Below are positions 9,129 to 17,185 of a DNA stretch of 64,000 nucleotides, piece after piece. The translations under genes were made by a program, and so were the position numbers. Each line of letters begins with the position of its first letter. Within the stretch, counting starts at the first letter, position 1. The notes beneath the pieces are model-generated. The model did no database searches, was not told the DNA's origin, and worked only from the letters and a program-made list of their open reading frames with translations. The DNA is from Clostridium fermenticellae (lineage in GTDB: Bacteria; Bacillota; Clostridia; Clostridiales; Clostridiaceae), in NCBI RefSeq assembly GCF_003600355.1, contig NZ_CP032416.1, positions 1,074,183-1,138,182 on the forward strand, in the 5' to 3' direction.

Positions 9129-9176
9129 AAAAAAAGGCACCCAATGTAAAGGGGCGAATGATCGCGGTACCACCCT
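9129..9176 (-). terminator. T-box module 2: repeated antiterminator/terminator without stem I
   Basis: The motif AGGGTGGTACCGCG is followed by a terminator pairing GGTACC with GGTGCC and then a T run. Only about 30 bases separate it from the end of module 1, so no second specifier stem fits. Confidence 0.8.
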
Positions 9177-9204
9177 AATTGAACAATAATAGTGAAATTT
9201 ATAA

Positions 9205-9254
9205 GATAAAAAAAGCACCTACGATTAAGGGACGATTAATCGTGGTACCACCCT
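9205..9254 (-). terminator. T-box module 1: antiterminator/terminator
   Basis: The T-box motif AGGGTGGTACCACG is followed by a competing terminator, ACGATTAA against TTAATCGT plus GGTACC against GGTGC, and a run of seven T. It lies directly after stem I. Confidence 0.8.
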
Positions 9255-9451
9255 ATTTCAAAAACAAGTATTTGTTCTTCTCTCACTTTATAACGGAAGT
9301 TAACCGGCACAGTTTACTTCTTAAAAGTTTCAACCTGCAGTTCAAGAATGTATTTCATAAAGCATATTAGACAGTTTACACCAACCACTGTCTCTCTTTG
9401 CAATATACTTGATTACTTCTTTCTATCGTCACATATTTTTATGTGATTTAA

Positions 9452-9480
9452 ATTATAAATTTTAATTTTTAGGATTGCAA
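9452..9480 (-). promoter_or_regulatory. promoter of the Tyr T-box leader
   Basis: On the minus strand, TTGCAA (9480-9475), a 17-base spacer and a perfect TATAAT (9457-9452). Confidence 0.75.
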
Positions 9481-9578
9481 CTATAAAAAGTAGTGTTTAG
9501 ATAGAATAGGTTTAAAATGCTCTACAAATTTAAATGTATCTGTGAAATCTGAATTATTTTAAATTATAAATAAAATTA

Positions 9579-10973
9579 TCATTCATGCAGTTTTGGTATA
9601 TAGCATTTATGACTTTTCGTACAGGAGGTTAAAAATGCTGTAGAAAATGTGATTATTGGTGCAACATAACATAGTACTGCATATGGAAGATAAAGTGAAA
9701 CTGAAATTCCCGTTACAGCAACAATGAATAATGCATTTGCATTCCAGGGAATAAGTGGGGCAATAGCAATACCGGTATCTGAAATAGTCCTTGATAATAT
9801 ATTGTTATCTATTTTCATTTTTTCATATTTTTTCTTCAAAAAACTGCATGGAATTATAATTCCGACTGTTTGATCACTTATAGATGTTAAAAGGCCACTT
9901 ATAATTCCAGTTTTAAATATAAGATTTCCTTTTGATGTGATTTTAGATGTCAATTTTTTTATAATAGGGTCTATTGTTTTTGTTTTGCATAAAAGACTGC
10001 TTAAACTTAAAGCACCGATTAGTATTAAAAGTATCCCAAACATGGAGATAATTCCGCCACTTAACAATATTTTATTTAAAACTGCAAAATCTGTGTGAGC
10101 CTTATAGCCAGTAAATATTATTAATATTGTAGTTTTTAAACTTATTCCCTGTATGAATATGGCAGAAAAAATACTTAAAATTATTCCTATTGATACCGAT
10201 TTCAATATATTTATACCTAAGAATGACATTACTACAATACTTAATGGTACAAGTAAAAGCGTTGGAGATATGTGGAAACTTTTATTTAAAGCAAAAGTGA
10301 GAGAATTTATATTTGAAACCTTATTCGAAATATTGTAATTTTTGCCTAGTAAATAATAGATAAAGCAACATATAAAGTACTCTGGTATAAGTGTTGTAAG
10401 TACGGATTTAAGTGTGTTCTTATAATTTGTTTTCATACCTTCTATTGTCAGATTACAGAGGCTAGATATTGGTGAAATTCTGTCACCTATAGAGGCCCCG
10501 GATATTATTACTCCTAATGTAATGTAACCAGGTATTCCAAAAGCTTTTCCAAGTCCTAAAAGGGCAATGCCTATTGTGCTAACTGTACCGATTGCAGTTC
10601 CCATAAAGAAGGAGACTAATGAAGTTATTATAAATGCAGCGAGTAAGAAATTTAAATTTTGCATATATTCTAGTCCATAATACATCATAGCAGGTACAAT
10701 TCCGGATATTAGCCATGCAGATATAATAGCACCAATAGATATTATCAAAATAATAAGAGATTTACATTCTATTAAAGTTTCTTTTATTATATTTAAAGTT
10801 TTTAGTACAGGAAGTCCATTTTTTTTGTATATATAAGAGCAGAAAATTATACTTGTAAAAAATGCATAAGATAGGGAAAGTTTAAATATAATACAGGAAA
10901 ATATAGATAAAAGTATAAAAAGTACTATAAGGTAAGAAGTTTTGTTTTTTATAGAAATTTCATCTTCAGTCAT
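9579..10973 (-). CDS. NhaC-family Na+/H+ antiporter-like transporter
   Basis: This 464-residue membrane protein has about 12 hydrophobic helices and the layout of the NhaC family, including the conserved helix GTAIGTVSTIGIALLGLG and the ISGASIGDRISPISS block. Some NhaC-family (YheL-type) members have been predicted from tyrosine T-boxes to move amino acids rather than only Na+/H+. The gene sits next to a Tyr T-box transporter and has a decayed T-box of its own, which fits. The ATG follows a GGGGGA site. The substrate is inference. Confidence 0.85.
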   Translation of the reverse strand: MTEDEISIKNKTSYLIVLFILLSIFSCIIFKLSLSYAFFTSIIFCSYIYKKNGLPVLKTLNIIKETLIECKSLIILIISIGAIISAWLISGIVPAMMYYGLEYMQNLNFLLAAFIITSLVSFFMGTAIGTVSTIGIALLGLGKAFGIPGYITLGVIISGASIGDRISPISSLCNLTIEGMKTNYKNTLKSVLTTLIPEYFICCFIYYLLGKNYNISNKVSNINSLTFALNKSFHISPTLLLVPLSIVVMSFLGINILKSVSIGIILSIFSAIFIQGISLKTTILIIFTGYKAHTDFAVLNKILLSGGIISMFGILLILIGALSLSSLLCKTKTIDPIIKKLTSKITSKGNLIFKTGIISGLLTSISDQTVGIIIPCSFLKKKYEKMKIDNNILSRTISDTGIAIAPLIPWNANALFIVAVTGISVSLYLPYAVLCYVAPIITFSTAFLTSCTKSHKCYIPKLHE

Positions 10974-11020
10974 GGTAAAGTCCCCCTATAACTATTGAGT
11001 AGATTTTGAATAATTAAAAA

Positions 11021-11056
11021 TAAAAAGTACCTGCAAATTAATCGCGATACTATGCT
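11021..11056 (-). promoter_or_regulatory. degenerate T-box antiterminator/terminator before the NhaC-type gene
   Basis: On the minus strand AGCATAGTATCGCG (11056-11043) resembles the T-box consensus with several substitutions. It is followed by ATTAATTTGCAGGTAC and a T run, so the terminator arm survives weakly. No stem I or specifier is visible upstream, where a family B repeat begins near 11140. Confidence 0.5.
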
Positions 11057-11139
11057 AATTAAGACTAAATTATTACTTTGTTCATACAAGTTTTATTATA
11101 ATGTCAGGGTTTTATGAATACAAGTATGTTTTTAAAATA

Positions 11140-11318
11140 TGATAGATTTTTAAAAACGTTTCACTAACACTTACTACAAAATTTTTTAATGTGCCTAAAT
11201 TTTAGAAATCCCGGCCTGCGCATAAGTTAAGCTTAGAATTACTAAAAGCATTTATAGTATCGGATTTTGACAGTATCTCCCGGGGGATGGATTAACTTTT
11301 CATTTATAAACCCTATAT
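11140..11318. repeat. family B palindromic repeat, rearranged copy
   Basis: It carries the right arm (AAAAAATTTTTTAATGTGCC-like core with AAGTTAAGCTTAGAATTAC) and the terminus TTTATAAACCCTATAT in inverted orientation, joined to unrelated filler. The left boundary is uncertain. It lies between the decayed T-box and the promoter of the etf operon, and accounts for most of the gap between genes here. Confidence 0.6.
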
Positions 11319-11500
11319 CATGTAGTGACTTCGTTAAATATTACATGGGGAAAAGATTAAGTGAATCGTATAGTTTCTGTCATACTTGTGTTCGTGAATG
11401 CATATATATAGATAAAATTATAAAATATTTAATATATAAGAAAGTGTTTTGCTATTAAATTTTTTATATATTATTTATTATAGAAATAAGATTTTTTATA

Positions 11501-11529
11501 TTGACATGACTTTGAATTTGTAGTAAACT
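11501..11529 (+). promoter_or_regulatory. promoter of the etf operon leader
   Basis: TTGACA at 11501-11506, a 17-base spacer and TAAACT at 11524-11529, just before the T-box leader. Confidence 0.7.
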
Positions 11530-11760
11530 CATTGCAAATAGAGAAAGGCAATGATAGGATTAAATAAATATGTTAATGTTTTTAAGAGAGCAGGTATTTG
11601 GTGTGAATCTGTAAACATGCATATTGAAACTCACCCTTGAGCTGTAAGCTGAATTAACTAAGCTTATCCGGTTTTTATAAACCGTTAATACAATTAAGAT
11701 AAAAAATGGGTGGTACCGCGGCAGATTTTTCGCCCCAGCGAATTAGTCTGTTTTTTTTGT
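11530..11760 (+). promoter_or_regulatory. T-box leader with Leu (CTC) specifier
   Basis: This is a complete T-box. Stem I carries AAGAGAGCAGG and TTTGGTGTGAATC. The specifier context GAAA-CTC-ACCCTTGAGCTG has the codon at 11630-11632 followed by the usual A. The antiterminator motif is TGGGTGGTACCGCG (11707-11720). The terminator pairs CAGA with TCTG around CGC/GCG and ends in eight T. A frame shifted by one would read ACT (Thr), but alignment to the Tyr leader and the following purine favour leucine. Confidence 0.88.
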
Positions 11761-11845
11761 ACCTTAAATTGTATTTAGATATTAAAGGTATGACCAATGC
11801 GCCAGTGATTGTTCATAATTTATAGAAAGGAAGGATGAAATTTAC

Positions 11846-12658
11846 ATGAATATCGTAGTTTTAATTAAACAGGTCCCTGATATGGACAAGGTAAAATTTG
11901 ACAGAGAAAAGGGTGTTGTAGATCGTAAATCAGCAGGTACAGAAATAAATCCATTTGATTTAAATGCACTTGAAGCAGCTGTTCAGATAAGTGAAAAAAT
12001 TGATTCAAAAGTAACAGTAATAAGTATGGGACCTCCTAGTGCAAAAGAGGCACTTAAAGAATGTATTGCAAGAGGAGCAAATGAAGGGATACTTGTAAGT
12101 GATGCAAAATTTGGCGGCTCAGATACCAAGGCAACATCAGTTATCCTTGCAGCTGCAATTAAGAAGATTTCAGAATATGATTTGATAATTGCAGGAGAAA
12201 AAACAGTAGATGGCGATACAGGGCAGGTTGGACCTGAAATTGCAGAGGTATTGAATATACCACATGTCAGTTATGTGAGTAAAATCGATAACATTGATAA
12301 TAAAAATATTACAGTTTGCTCGGATATTTGGGATGGAACTTATTTAAAGCAAATGAAATTCCCTGGATTAATCACAGTTACTAAGGATATAAATGAACCA
12401 AGACTTCCTTCTTTTAAGAATAAGATGAAGGCTAGAAAGGCCGAAATAAAAGTTCTTACTTTTGATGATCTAAAAGAATTTCTCGATGAAGAAAAGGTTG
12501 GTTTTAAAGGATCACCTACTAAAGTAAAAAAGATAGAAGTTCCAAGTGTTCAACAAAGACAGGGAAGAATCTTTAGAGAAGCAGATACTCAAAAGGCAGA
12601 AGATGAATTAATTAATATATTCAGAAAAAATAAAATATTGGAGGTAAACAATGAGTAG
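11846..12658 (+). CDS. etfB: electron transfer flavoprotein beta subunit
   Basis: EtfB pairs with EtfA to pass electrons between a dehydrogenase and NAD or ferredoxin in the cytosol. The 270-residue protein starts MNIVVLIKQVPDMDKVKFD and carries VDGDTGQVGPEIAE (about residue 130). This resembles the DGDTxQVGP signature of bifurcating-type Etf rather than the respiratory type. The start ATG follows AAAGGAAGG. It is the first gene after the leucine-type T-box and overlaps etfA by 8 bp. Electron bifurcation is an inference from this signature and the third gene. Confidence 0.93.
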   Translation: MNIVVLIKQVPDMDKVKFDREKGVVDRKSAGTEINPFDLNALEAAVQISEKIDSKVTVISMGPPSAKEALKECIARGANEGILVSDAKFGGSDTKATSVILAAAIKKISEYDLIIAGEKTVDGDTGQVGPEIAEVLNIPHVSYVSKIDNIDNKNITVCSDIWDGTYLKQMKFPGLITVTKDINEPRLPSFKNKMKARKAEIKVLTFDDLKEFLDEEKVGFKGSPTKVKKIEVPSVQQRQGRIFREADTQKAEDELINIFRKNKILEVNNE

Positions 12659-13628
12659 GGAATATAATGGTGTATTAGTATTTGCTGAACAAAAAGATGG
12701 ACAAATCCATAGAGTTAGTTTTGAATTGCTTGGAAAGGCAAAGCAAATTGCGCGAAAATTGAAAACATCTGTATACAGCGTTATTTTAGGGCAGGAAGGA
12801 ATGGATGTAAAAGAACTTATATATAGAGGGGCAGATAAAGTATTTTATATAACTGGAAATGAGTTTAATGAGCCTGAGGAAATGATTTACAAGGCAAATT
12901 TGGAAAACTTGATAAGGAAGATTAAACCTGAGATTTGCTTAATTGGAGCAACTACACTTGGAAGATCGCTGGCACCGAGAGTTGCAGCTGCACTAGGCAC
13001 GGGACTGACAGCAGATTGTACAGGACTCGAAGTAGATGAAGATGGAAAACTTATTCAAATAAGGCCGGCATTTAGTGAGAACATATTGGCTCACATAAAA
13101 ACTGATACTTATCCTCAAATGGCTACAGTAAGATATAAAGAATTTAATGAAATGCCTAGAGATGAAAATAATATTGGTGAAATTATAAATGTGGATAAGG
13201 TAAGTTATGATAATAATTTGGTTAAGGTTTTGAAAAAATTAAAATCTCAGGATGTTAATATTTCAGATGCTGGTGTAGTAGTTGCAGCAGGGAGAGGGAT
13301 AAAGAAAGCTGAAGATCTTTGTATGATAAAAGAACTTGCTGAAATTTTAGGCGGAGTTGTAGGGGCAAGTAGAAGCATTGTCGATGATGGTTTTATATCT
13401 AAGGATTTTCAGGTTGGATATAGTGGAAATAGAGTGAAGCCAAAGTTATATATAGCCTGTGGAATTTCTGGAGCGCCGCAGCATTTGGCTGGTATGAAAG
13501 AATCTGATTTTATTGTGGCAATCAATACTGATCCGTCAGCTCCAATATTTAATGCAGCTGATTATGGGATTGTTGATGATATTTACAAGGTTGTACCTGA
13601 ACTAATTAGTAAAATAAAAAATAGTTAG
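12651..13628 (+). CDS. etfA: electron transfer flavoprotein alpha subunit
   Basis: This 325-residue EtfA has an N-terminal alpha/beta domain (about residues 5-190) and the C-terminal FAD-binding domain with signature KLYIACGISGAPQHLAGM and INTDPSAPIFNAADYGIV. It begins directly with the flavoprotein domain. The N-terminal ferredoxin extension that I recall in the EtfA (LctC) of the Acetobacterium woodii bifurcating lactate dehydrogenase is absent. It overlaps etfB by 8 bp with AGGTAAACA-spaced AGG upstream, implying coupled translation. Confidence 0.93.
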   Translation: MSREYNGVLVFAEQKDGQIHRVSFELLGKAKQIARKLKTSVYSVILGQEGMDVKELIYRGADKVFYITGNEFNEPEEMIYKANLENLIRKIKPEICLIGATTLGRSLAPRVAAALGTGLTADCTGLEVDEDGKLIQIRPAFSENILAHIKTDTYPQMATVRYKEFNEMPRDENNIGEIINVDKVSYDNNLVKVLKKLKSQDVNISDAGVVVAAGRGIKKAEDLCMIKELAEILGGVVGASRSIVDDGFISKDFQVGYSGNRVKPKLYIACGISGAPQHLAGMKESDFIVAINTDPSAPIFNAADYGIVDDIYKVVPELISKIKNS

Positions 13629-13662
13629 AAGGGCTTTATTTAATAAAAAGGGGGCAATAAAA

Positions 13663-15069
13663 TTGAAAAATGAATTATTAAAAAATGAACCTTACAAGGT
13701 AGTTGAAAGTCTAAAAAAGATATCAGGTGATGACTGGGTTACAAATGATTTATCACAGATACAGGGTTATTTGTATGATGAAACAGAACCACTTCTTAGA
13801 CCAGAAGCATCAAAGGATTGTGTAGTTGTTAAACCTGGATCACCAGAAGAAATATCTAAAATATTGGAGTATGCGAATGAAGAGGAGATATCAGTAATTA
13901 CAAGAGGAGGCGGAACAGGAGTAGTTGGAGGTGCGATCCCGACGACAGCAAGTATAATTTTGTCACTTGAGAGATTGAACAAGGTTGTTGAACTGGATGA
14001 AAAGAATCTTATGATTACAGTCGAGGCAGGAGTCACATTAGCTGATTTACTTGAGGTTTTAAATAATCAAAGTGAATTATTTTTCCCGGTACATCCGGGA
14101 GATGAAGGAGCACAAGTCGGAGGAATGGTTGCCACAAATGCTGGCGGAACAAAAGCTGTAAAGCATGGGATCATGAGAAATCATGTTAAGGCACTTGAGG
14201 TTGTACTTCCGACAGGTAAAATAGTTAATTTGGGTGGAAAGCTCCTTAAGAATAATATGGGGTATGATTTACTTCATATGATGATTGGAAGTGAAGGTAC
14301 CCTGGGAATTATTACTAAGGTAACCTTGCGATTGTATGCTAAGAGCAAATACAGCGGAACCTTAATCATTTCATTCAATTCACAGCAGGATGCTTGTAAT
14401 GCTGTACCCGCAATACTTCAAGATGGAATAACTCCATTGGCCGTTGAATATATGGATAGAGATATATCGAACACATCTGCAAAAGATCTTGGAACTACAT
14501 GGCCAGCTTCTAAAGGATCTGTGGATTTGCTTTTTATACTTGAAGAAAATAATGAAGATGAGCTCTACGGAAATAGTGAAAAAATTGTAGAAATATGTGA
14601 AAAATATAATGCTGTAGACAGTATTATAGCAGAAACACCAAAAGAGCAGAGACATATTTTAGAGATAAGAAGTAATGGATACACACCTTATAGAGATAAT
14701 ATATCAGATGCACTTGATGTAGCTGTACCACCGGCAGATGTACCACAATATTTTAATGATATTAAGGAACTTTCTTTAAAATATAATAATCATATTTTAT
14801 CACTTGGACATATAGCAGACGGAAATATACACAATTTTATTATGAGTGATAATGGAAAGTTGCCTTCATATTATGAAGAACTTAAAGAAGAGATATACAA
14901 GGCTGCTATAAAGTACGGTGGAACTGTTACAGCGGAGCACGGGACTGGAAAGACTAGAAAGAAACATATGAATTTGCAGTTTACAGATGATGAAATCAAT
15001 ATTATGAGAGGTATAAGAGCTGTTTTTGATCCGAATAAAATTTTGAATCAAGGAGATATATTTGATTAG
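13663..15069 (+). CDS. FAD-linked 2-hydroxy-acid (lactate-type) dehydrogenase, GlcD/LctD family
   Basis: This 468-residue oxidase-fold flavoprotein has an FAD_binding_4 domain with the phosphate loop TRGGGTGVVGGAIP (about residue 86) and a C-terminal FAD-oxidase domain with HIADGNIHNF and TAEHGTGKTRK. Length and order match glycolate-oxidase subunit D and the LctD subunit of the Etf-coupled lactate dehydrogenase. The start is TTG after GGGGGC. In an operon with etfBA, it probably oxidises a D-2-hydroxy acid using NAD with ferredoxin as co-donor. The leucine-type T-box hints at 2-hydroxyisocaproate or a broader range rather than lactate alone. Confidence 0.9.
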   Translation: MKNELLKNEPYKVVESLKKISGDDWVTNDLSQIQGYLYDETEPLLRPEASKDCVVVKPGSPEEISKILEYANEEEISVITRGGGTGVVGGAIPTTASIILSLERLNKVVELDEKNLMITVEAGVTLADLLEVLNNQSELFFPVHPGDEGAQVGGMVATNAGGTKAVKHGIMRNHVKALEVVLPTGKIVNLGGKLLKNNMGYDLLHMMIGSEGTLGIITKVTLRLYAKSKYSGTLIISFNSQQDACNAVPAILQDGITPLAVEYMDRDISNTSAKDLGTTWPASKGSVDLLFILEENNEDELYGNSEKIVEICEKYNAVDSIIAETPKEQRHILEIRSNGYTPYRDNISDALDVAVPPADVPQYFNDIKELSLKYNNHILSLGHIADGNIHNFIMSDNGKLPSYYEELKEEIYKAAIKYGGTVTAEHGTGKTRKKHMNLQFTDDEINIMRGIRAVFDPNKILNQGDIFD

Positions 15070-15080
15070 AACTACGATAA

Positions 15081-15105
15081 AGGCTGCCTTAAATGGCAGC
15101 CTAAT
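15081..15105 (+). terminator. terminator of the etf operon
   Basis: AGGCTGCC (15081-15088) pairs with GGCAGCCT (15095-15102) around a 6-base loop and is followed by AATTT. It lies between convergent genes and may serve both. Confidence 0.8.
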
Positions 15106-15109
15106 TTAT

Positions 15110-15865
15110 CTATGATATATTTTGGGGGATTGTTATAGACATATTGTAAGATGTAAATTTTGAATTATCAAAAGTGAGCATATTTTGTATATAGCCTAAA
15201 GTATCTCCATTAGTTGTTCCAATTATACGCTGAAATGCGGTTAAATCATAATTATTAGTTTTTTCATCAGAGGCTATTGGAATTAATGCACCTAGAGAAA
15301 GAACCTCACCTTGAATAGGATTTATAAGTTTTCCATTGCTGTCATAGTATTTTGATAGGTAAGATTTGTCTTTATAGCTTATATCTAATGTAAAAACTTG
15401 ATTTAGAGTAAGACAGGAAATTTTTACTTTATATAAATCCATATAATCTACATTGTATTTGTATTTATCATTGTAATTTTCAAAGTTAAAGAGTTCCGTT
15501 TGAATATTATTTTTGAATGAGTATATATAGTAAACACCATATCCACCGCTTCCACCAGAGTCAATACTTATTTTTATATCACAAACGTTATCTTTATTAA
15601 AATCTCCTAAAAATAATCTTGGATTATATCCTTCATTGAATTTTGGGGTAATTATATTAGTTCGATTGCAGTGTCCGTTTTGAATTACAATTGTAATATT
15701 ACTTATAAATTCGCTGTCAGGATCATCATCTGACTTATTACCATAAATAGATACCTTATCGATGATTTTGTCACCAGTTACATCGCCAAGCTTCATGTCT
15801 ATTAGGGAAGTACTTCTAAAAAAATTATTAAACGGGCATAAATATGTTGAATAAAACATACTCAT
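15110..15865 (-). CDS. FG-GAP/VCBS-like repeat protein of unknown function
   Basis: I do not recognise a characterised homologue. The 251-residue protein has two stretches like Ca-binding FG-GAP/VCBS repeats: KLGDVTGDKIIDKVSIYG (about residue 24) and LFLGDFNKDNVCDIKISID (about residue 86), followed by a Gly-rich loop. There is no clear signal peptide or membrane segment, although the N-terminus is moderately hydrophobic. The ATG follows TAGGAGAA. It is upstream-isolated from its minus-strand neighbours by about 30 bp, so it could be the last gene of the oxidoreductase operon. A spore- or envelope-associated role is only a guess. Confidence 0.6.
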   Translation of the reverse strand: MSMFYSTYLCPFNNFFRSTSLIDMKLGDVTGDKIIDKVSIYGNKSDDDPDSEFISNITIVIQNGHCNRTNIITPKFNEGYNPRLFLGDFNKDNVCDIKISIDSGGSGGYGVYYIYSFKNNIQTELFNFENYNDKYKYNVDYMDLYKVKISCLTLNQVFTLDISYKDKSYLSKYYDSNGKLINPIQGEVLSLGALIPIASDEKTNNYDLTAFQRIIGTTNGDTLGYIQNMLTFDNSKFTSYNMSITIPQNIS

Positions 15866-15895
15866 AGCATTAAATTCTCCTAACCATTATAAATT

Positions 15896-17173
15896 TTAAA
15901 TTAAAGATTGGTTAAATATATTTGACAAACCAAGTTTTTTTATTCTAGCTTGGATTTCATTTTTATCTATTGAATATAGATTTTTTCCCTTCATTCTATT
16001 GAAATATTCTGCACCAGCAAAGGTATACCTATTTTGCCTTCCTTCTTTAGTTTTAATTCGTGAATTTGCATAACTAATTATATCTCCGATGGCTGTTTTA
16101 TCTGGAAGTACCAGGGTATTAAAACCAAGAGCGTATCTTACAGCATTATTTCCAGCTAAGGAACCTGTACATATTGCTTCTGTATGGCCAACAAATAAAC
16201 CACTTTTTTCACCGGCACAGAATAAATTATCAATTCCTTGTACCTTTAAATCATCATAAACCGGTGCTACAGAAAGATATCGTATAGAATTACCTTTACC
16301 ACCAGAATAGGGATCTACAAATTTTACATTTTCGAGACCAGGTATCTTTCTTAATTTATCCAAAGGATAATAAGAAGTCATGAGCTTTATATGTCCGGTA
16401 TCAAGAAGAACAATATTTTCAGCAAATTCTTTTAGGGCGTATTGCTGACATACTTTTGCTTTGAGTTTATCCAAGTTTATATCTTCTTTTGGGACTTTTA
16501 AGACAACAACGCCTTTTTTCTCAATTTCATTTAAAAGATTTTTATCTACAGTATCTTTTGATAGTTTACATGAACCACTGAAGGCTCCATAAGTTCCATC
16601 AGACCTTTCACCATGAAGATCTTCCACACCTGCACACTCACTTATACTTATCCTCGGACCAAAAGATGGACATCTTAGTATACACATGGAACACCCGTTA
16701 CCATATTTTATACAGTTACCCATAGGTCCAGTAGATCCAGTGGTTTCAATAAATACATCTGCTTCTTCATATTCTCCATCAGCTGTGAATATGCCTTTTA
16801 TTTTAGTATCGTCCATGTCTACATCTACAACTCTAGAAATTAGATTTAGTTTTATACCTTTATCTAGTAGATATTTTCTAACAGCGGGTTCTATTTTATT
16901 TACATCATAAAGCCATGCATGTTTATGCCCTGGAAAATCCAGATTTTTGTGTCTTGTAAGACTATCTGTAATATTTATAAGATCTCCAGCACCAAGAGCT
17001 ATAATTTCTTCAGCAGCAGTATATCTTCCATTATTTCGCATTATTCCACCAACATTTCCAAGGCCAAGTACCATATCTGTTTTTTCATATATTGTAACAT
17101 CTGCACCAGCTTTTTTTGCAGTTAAAGCTGCAGCACATCCTGACCAACCTGAACCAATTATGATTACTTTCAT
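15896..17173 (-). CDS. FAD-dependent oxidoreductase (GidA/MnmG-like fold) with a Cys motif
   Basis: This 425-residue flavoprotein has an N-terminal dinucleotide-binding motif IIIGSGWSGCAAALTAKKAG and a C-terminal block FCAGEKSGLFVGHTEAICTG like the MnmG/TrmFO superfamily. An unusual CSMCILRC motif (about residue 160) could bind a metal or Fe-S centre. The ATG follows AGGAGGT. It is encoded 12 bp after a PyrK-like protein, so the pair probably forms an NAD(P)H-linked electron-transfer enzyme. The substrate is unknown, and this is not the tRNA-modifying MnmG itself, which is longer. Confidence 0.75.
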   Translation of the reverse strand: MKVIIIGSGWSGCAAALTAKKAGADVTIYEKTDMVLGLGNVGGIMRNNGRYTAAEEIIALGAGDLINITDSLTRHKNLDFPGHKHAWLYDVNKIEPAVRKYLLDKGIKLNLISRVVDVDMDDTKIKGIFTADGEYEEADVFIETTGSTGPMGNCIKYGNGCSMCILRCPSFGPRISISECAGVEDLHGERSDGTYGAFSGSCKLSKDTVDKNLLNEIEKKGVVVLKVPKEDINLDKLKAKVCQQYALKEFAENIVLLDTGHIKLMTSYYPLDKLRKIPGLENVKFVDPYSGGKGNSIRYLSVAPVYDDLKVQGIDNLFCAGEKSGLFVGHTEAICTGSLAGNNAVRYALGFNTLVLPDKTAIGDIISYANSRIKTKEGRQNRYTFAGAEYFNRMKGKNLYSIDKNEIQARIKKLGLSNIFNQSLI

Positions 17174-17185
17174 AAGAATACCTCC

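Larger units (their letters stand above)
9045..9450 (-). promoter_or_regulatory. T-box leader with Tyr (TAC) specifier and three antiterminator modules
   Basis: Read on the minus strand from the promoter at 9452-9480, a stem I region contains AGAGAGACAG and GGTTGGTGTAA-type conserved blocks. The specifier context is GAAA-TAC-ATTCTTGAACTG, with the codon at 9351-9353. It is followed by the T-box motif AGGGTGGTACCACG (9241-9254). Two further T-box motifs follow at 9163-9176 and 9080-9093, each with its own terminator. The specifier aligns base for base with the leucine leader at 11630. Tyrosine sensing is therefore well supported. Confidence 0.88.

Noticed and set aside
9020-9480. Three independent riboswitches or tRNA remnants
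   Set aside because: Only one stem I with a specifier exists; the later copies are antiterminator/terminator modules with the exact T-box motif.
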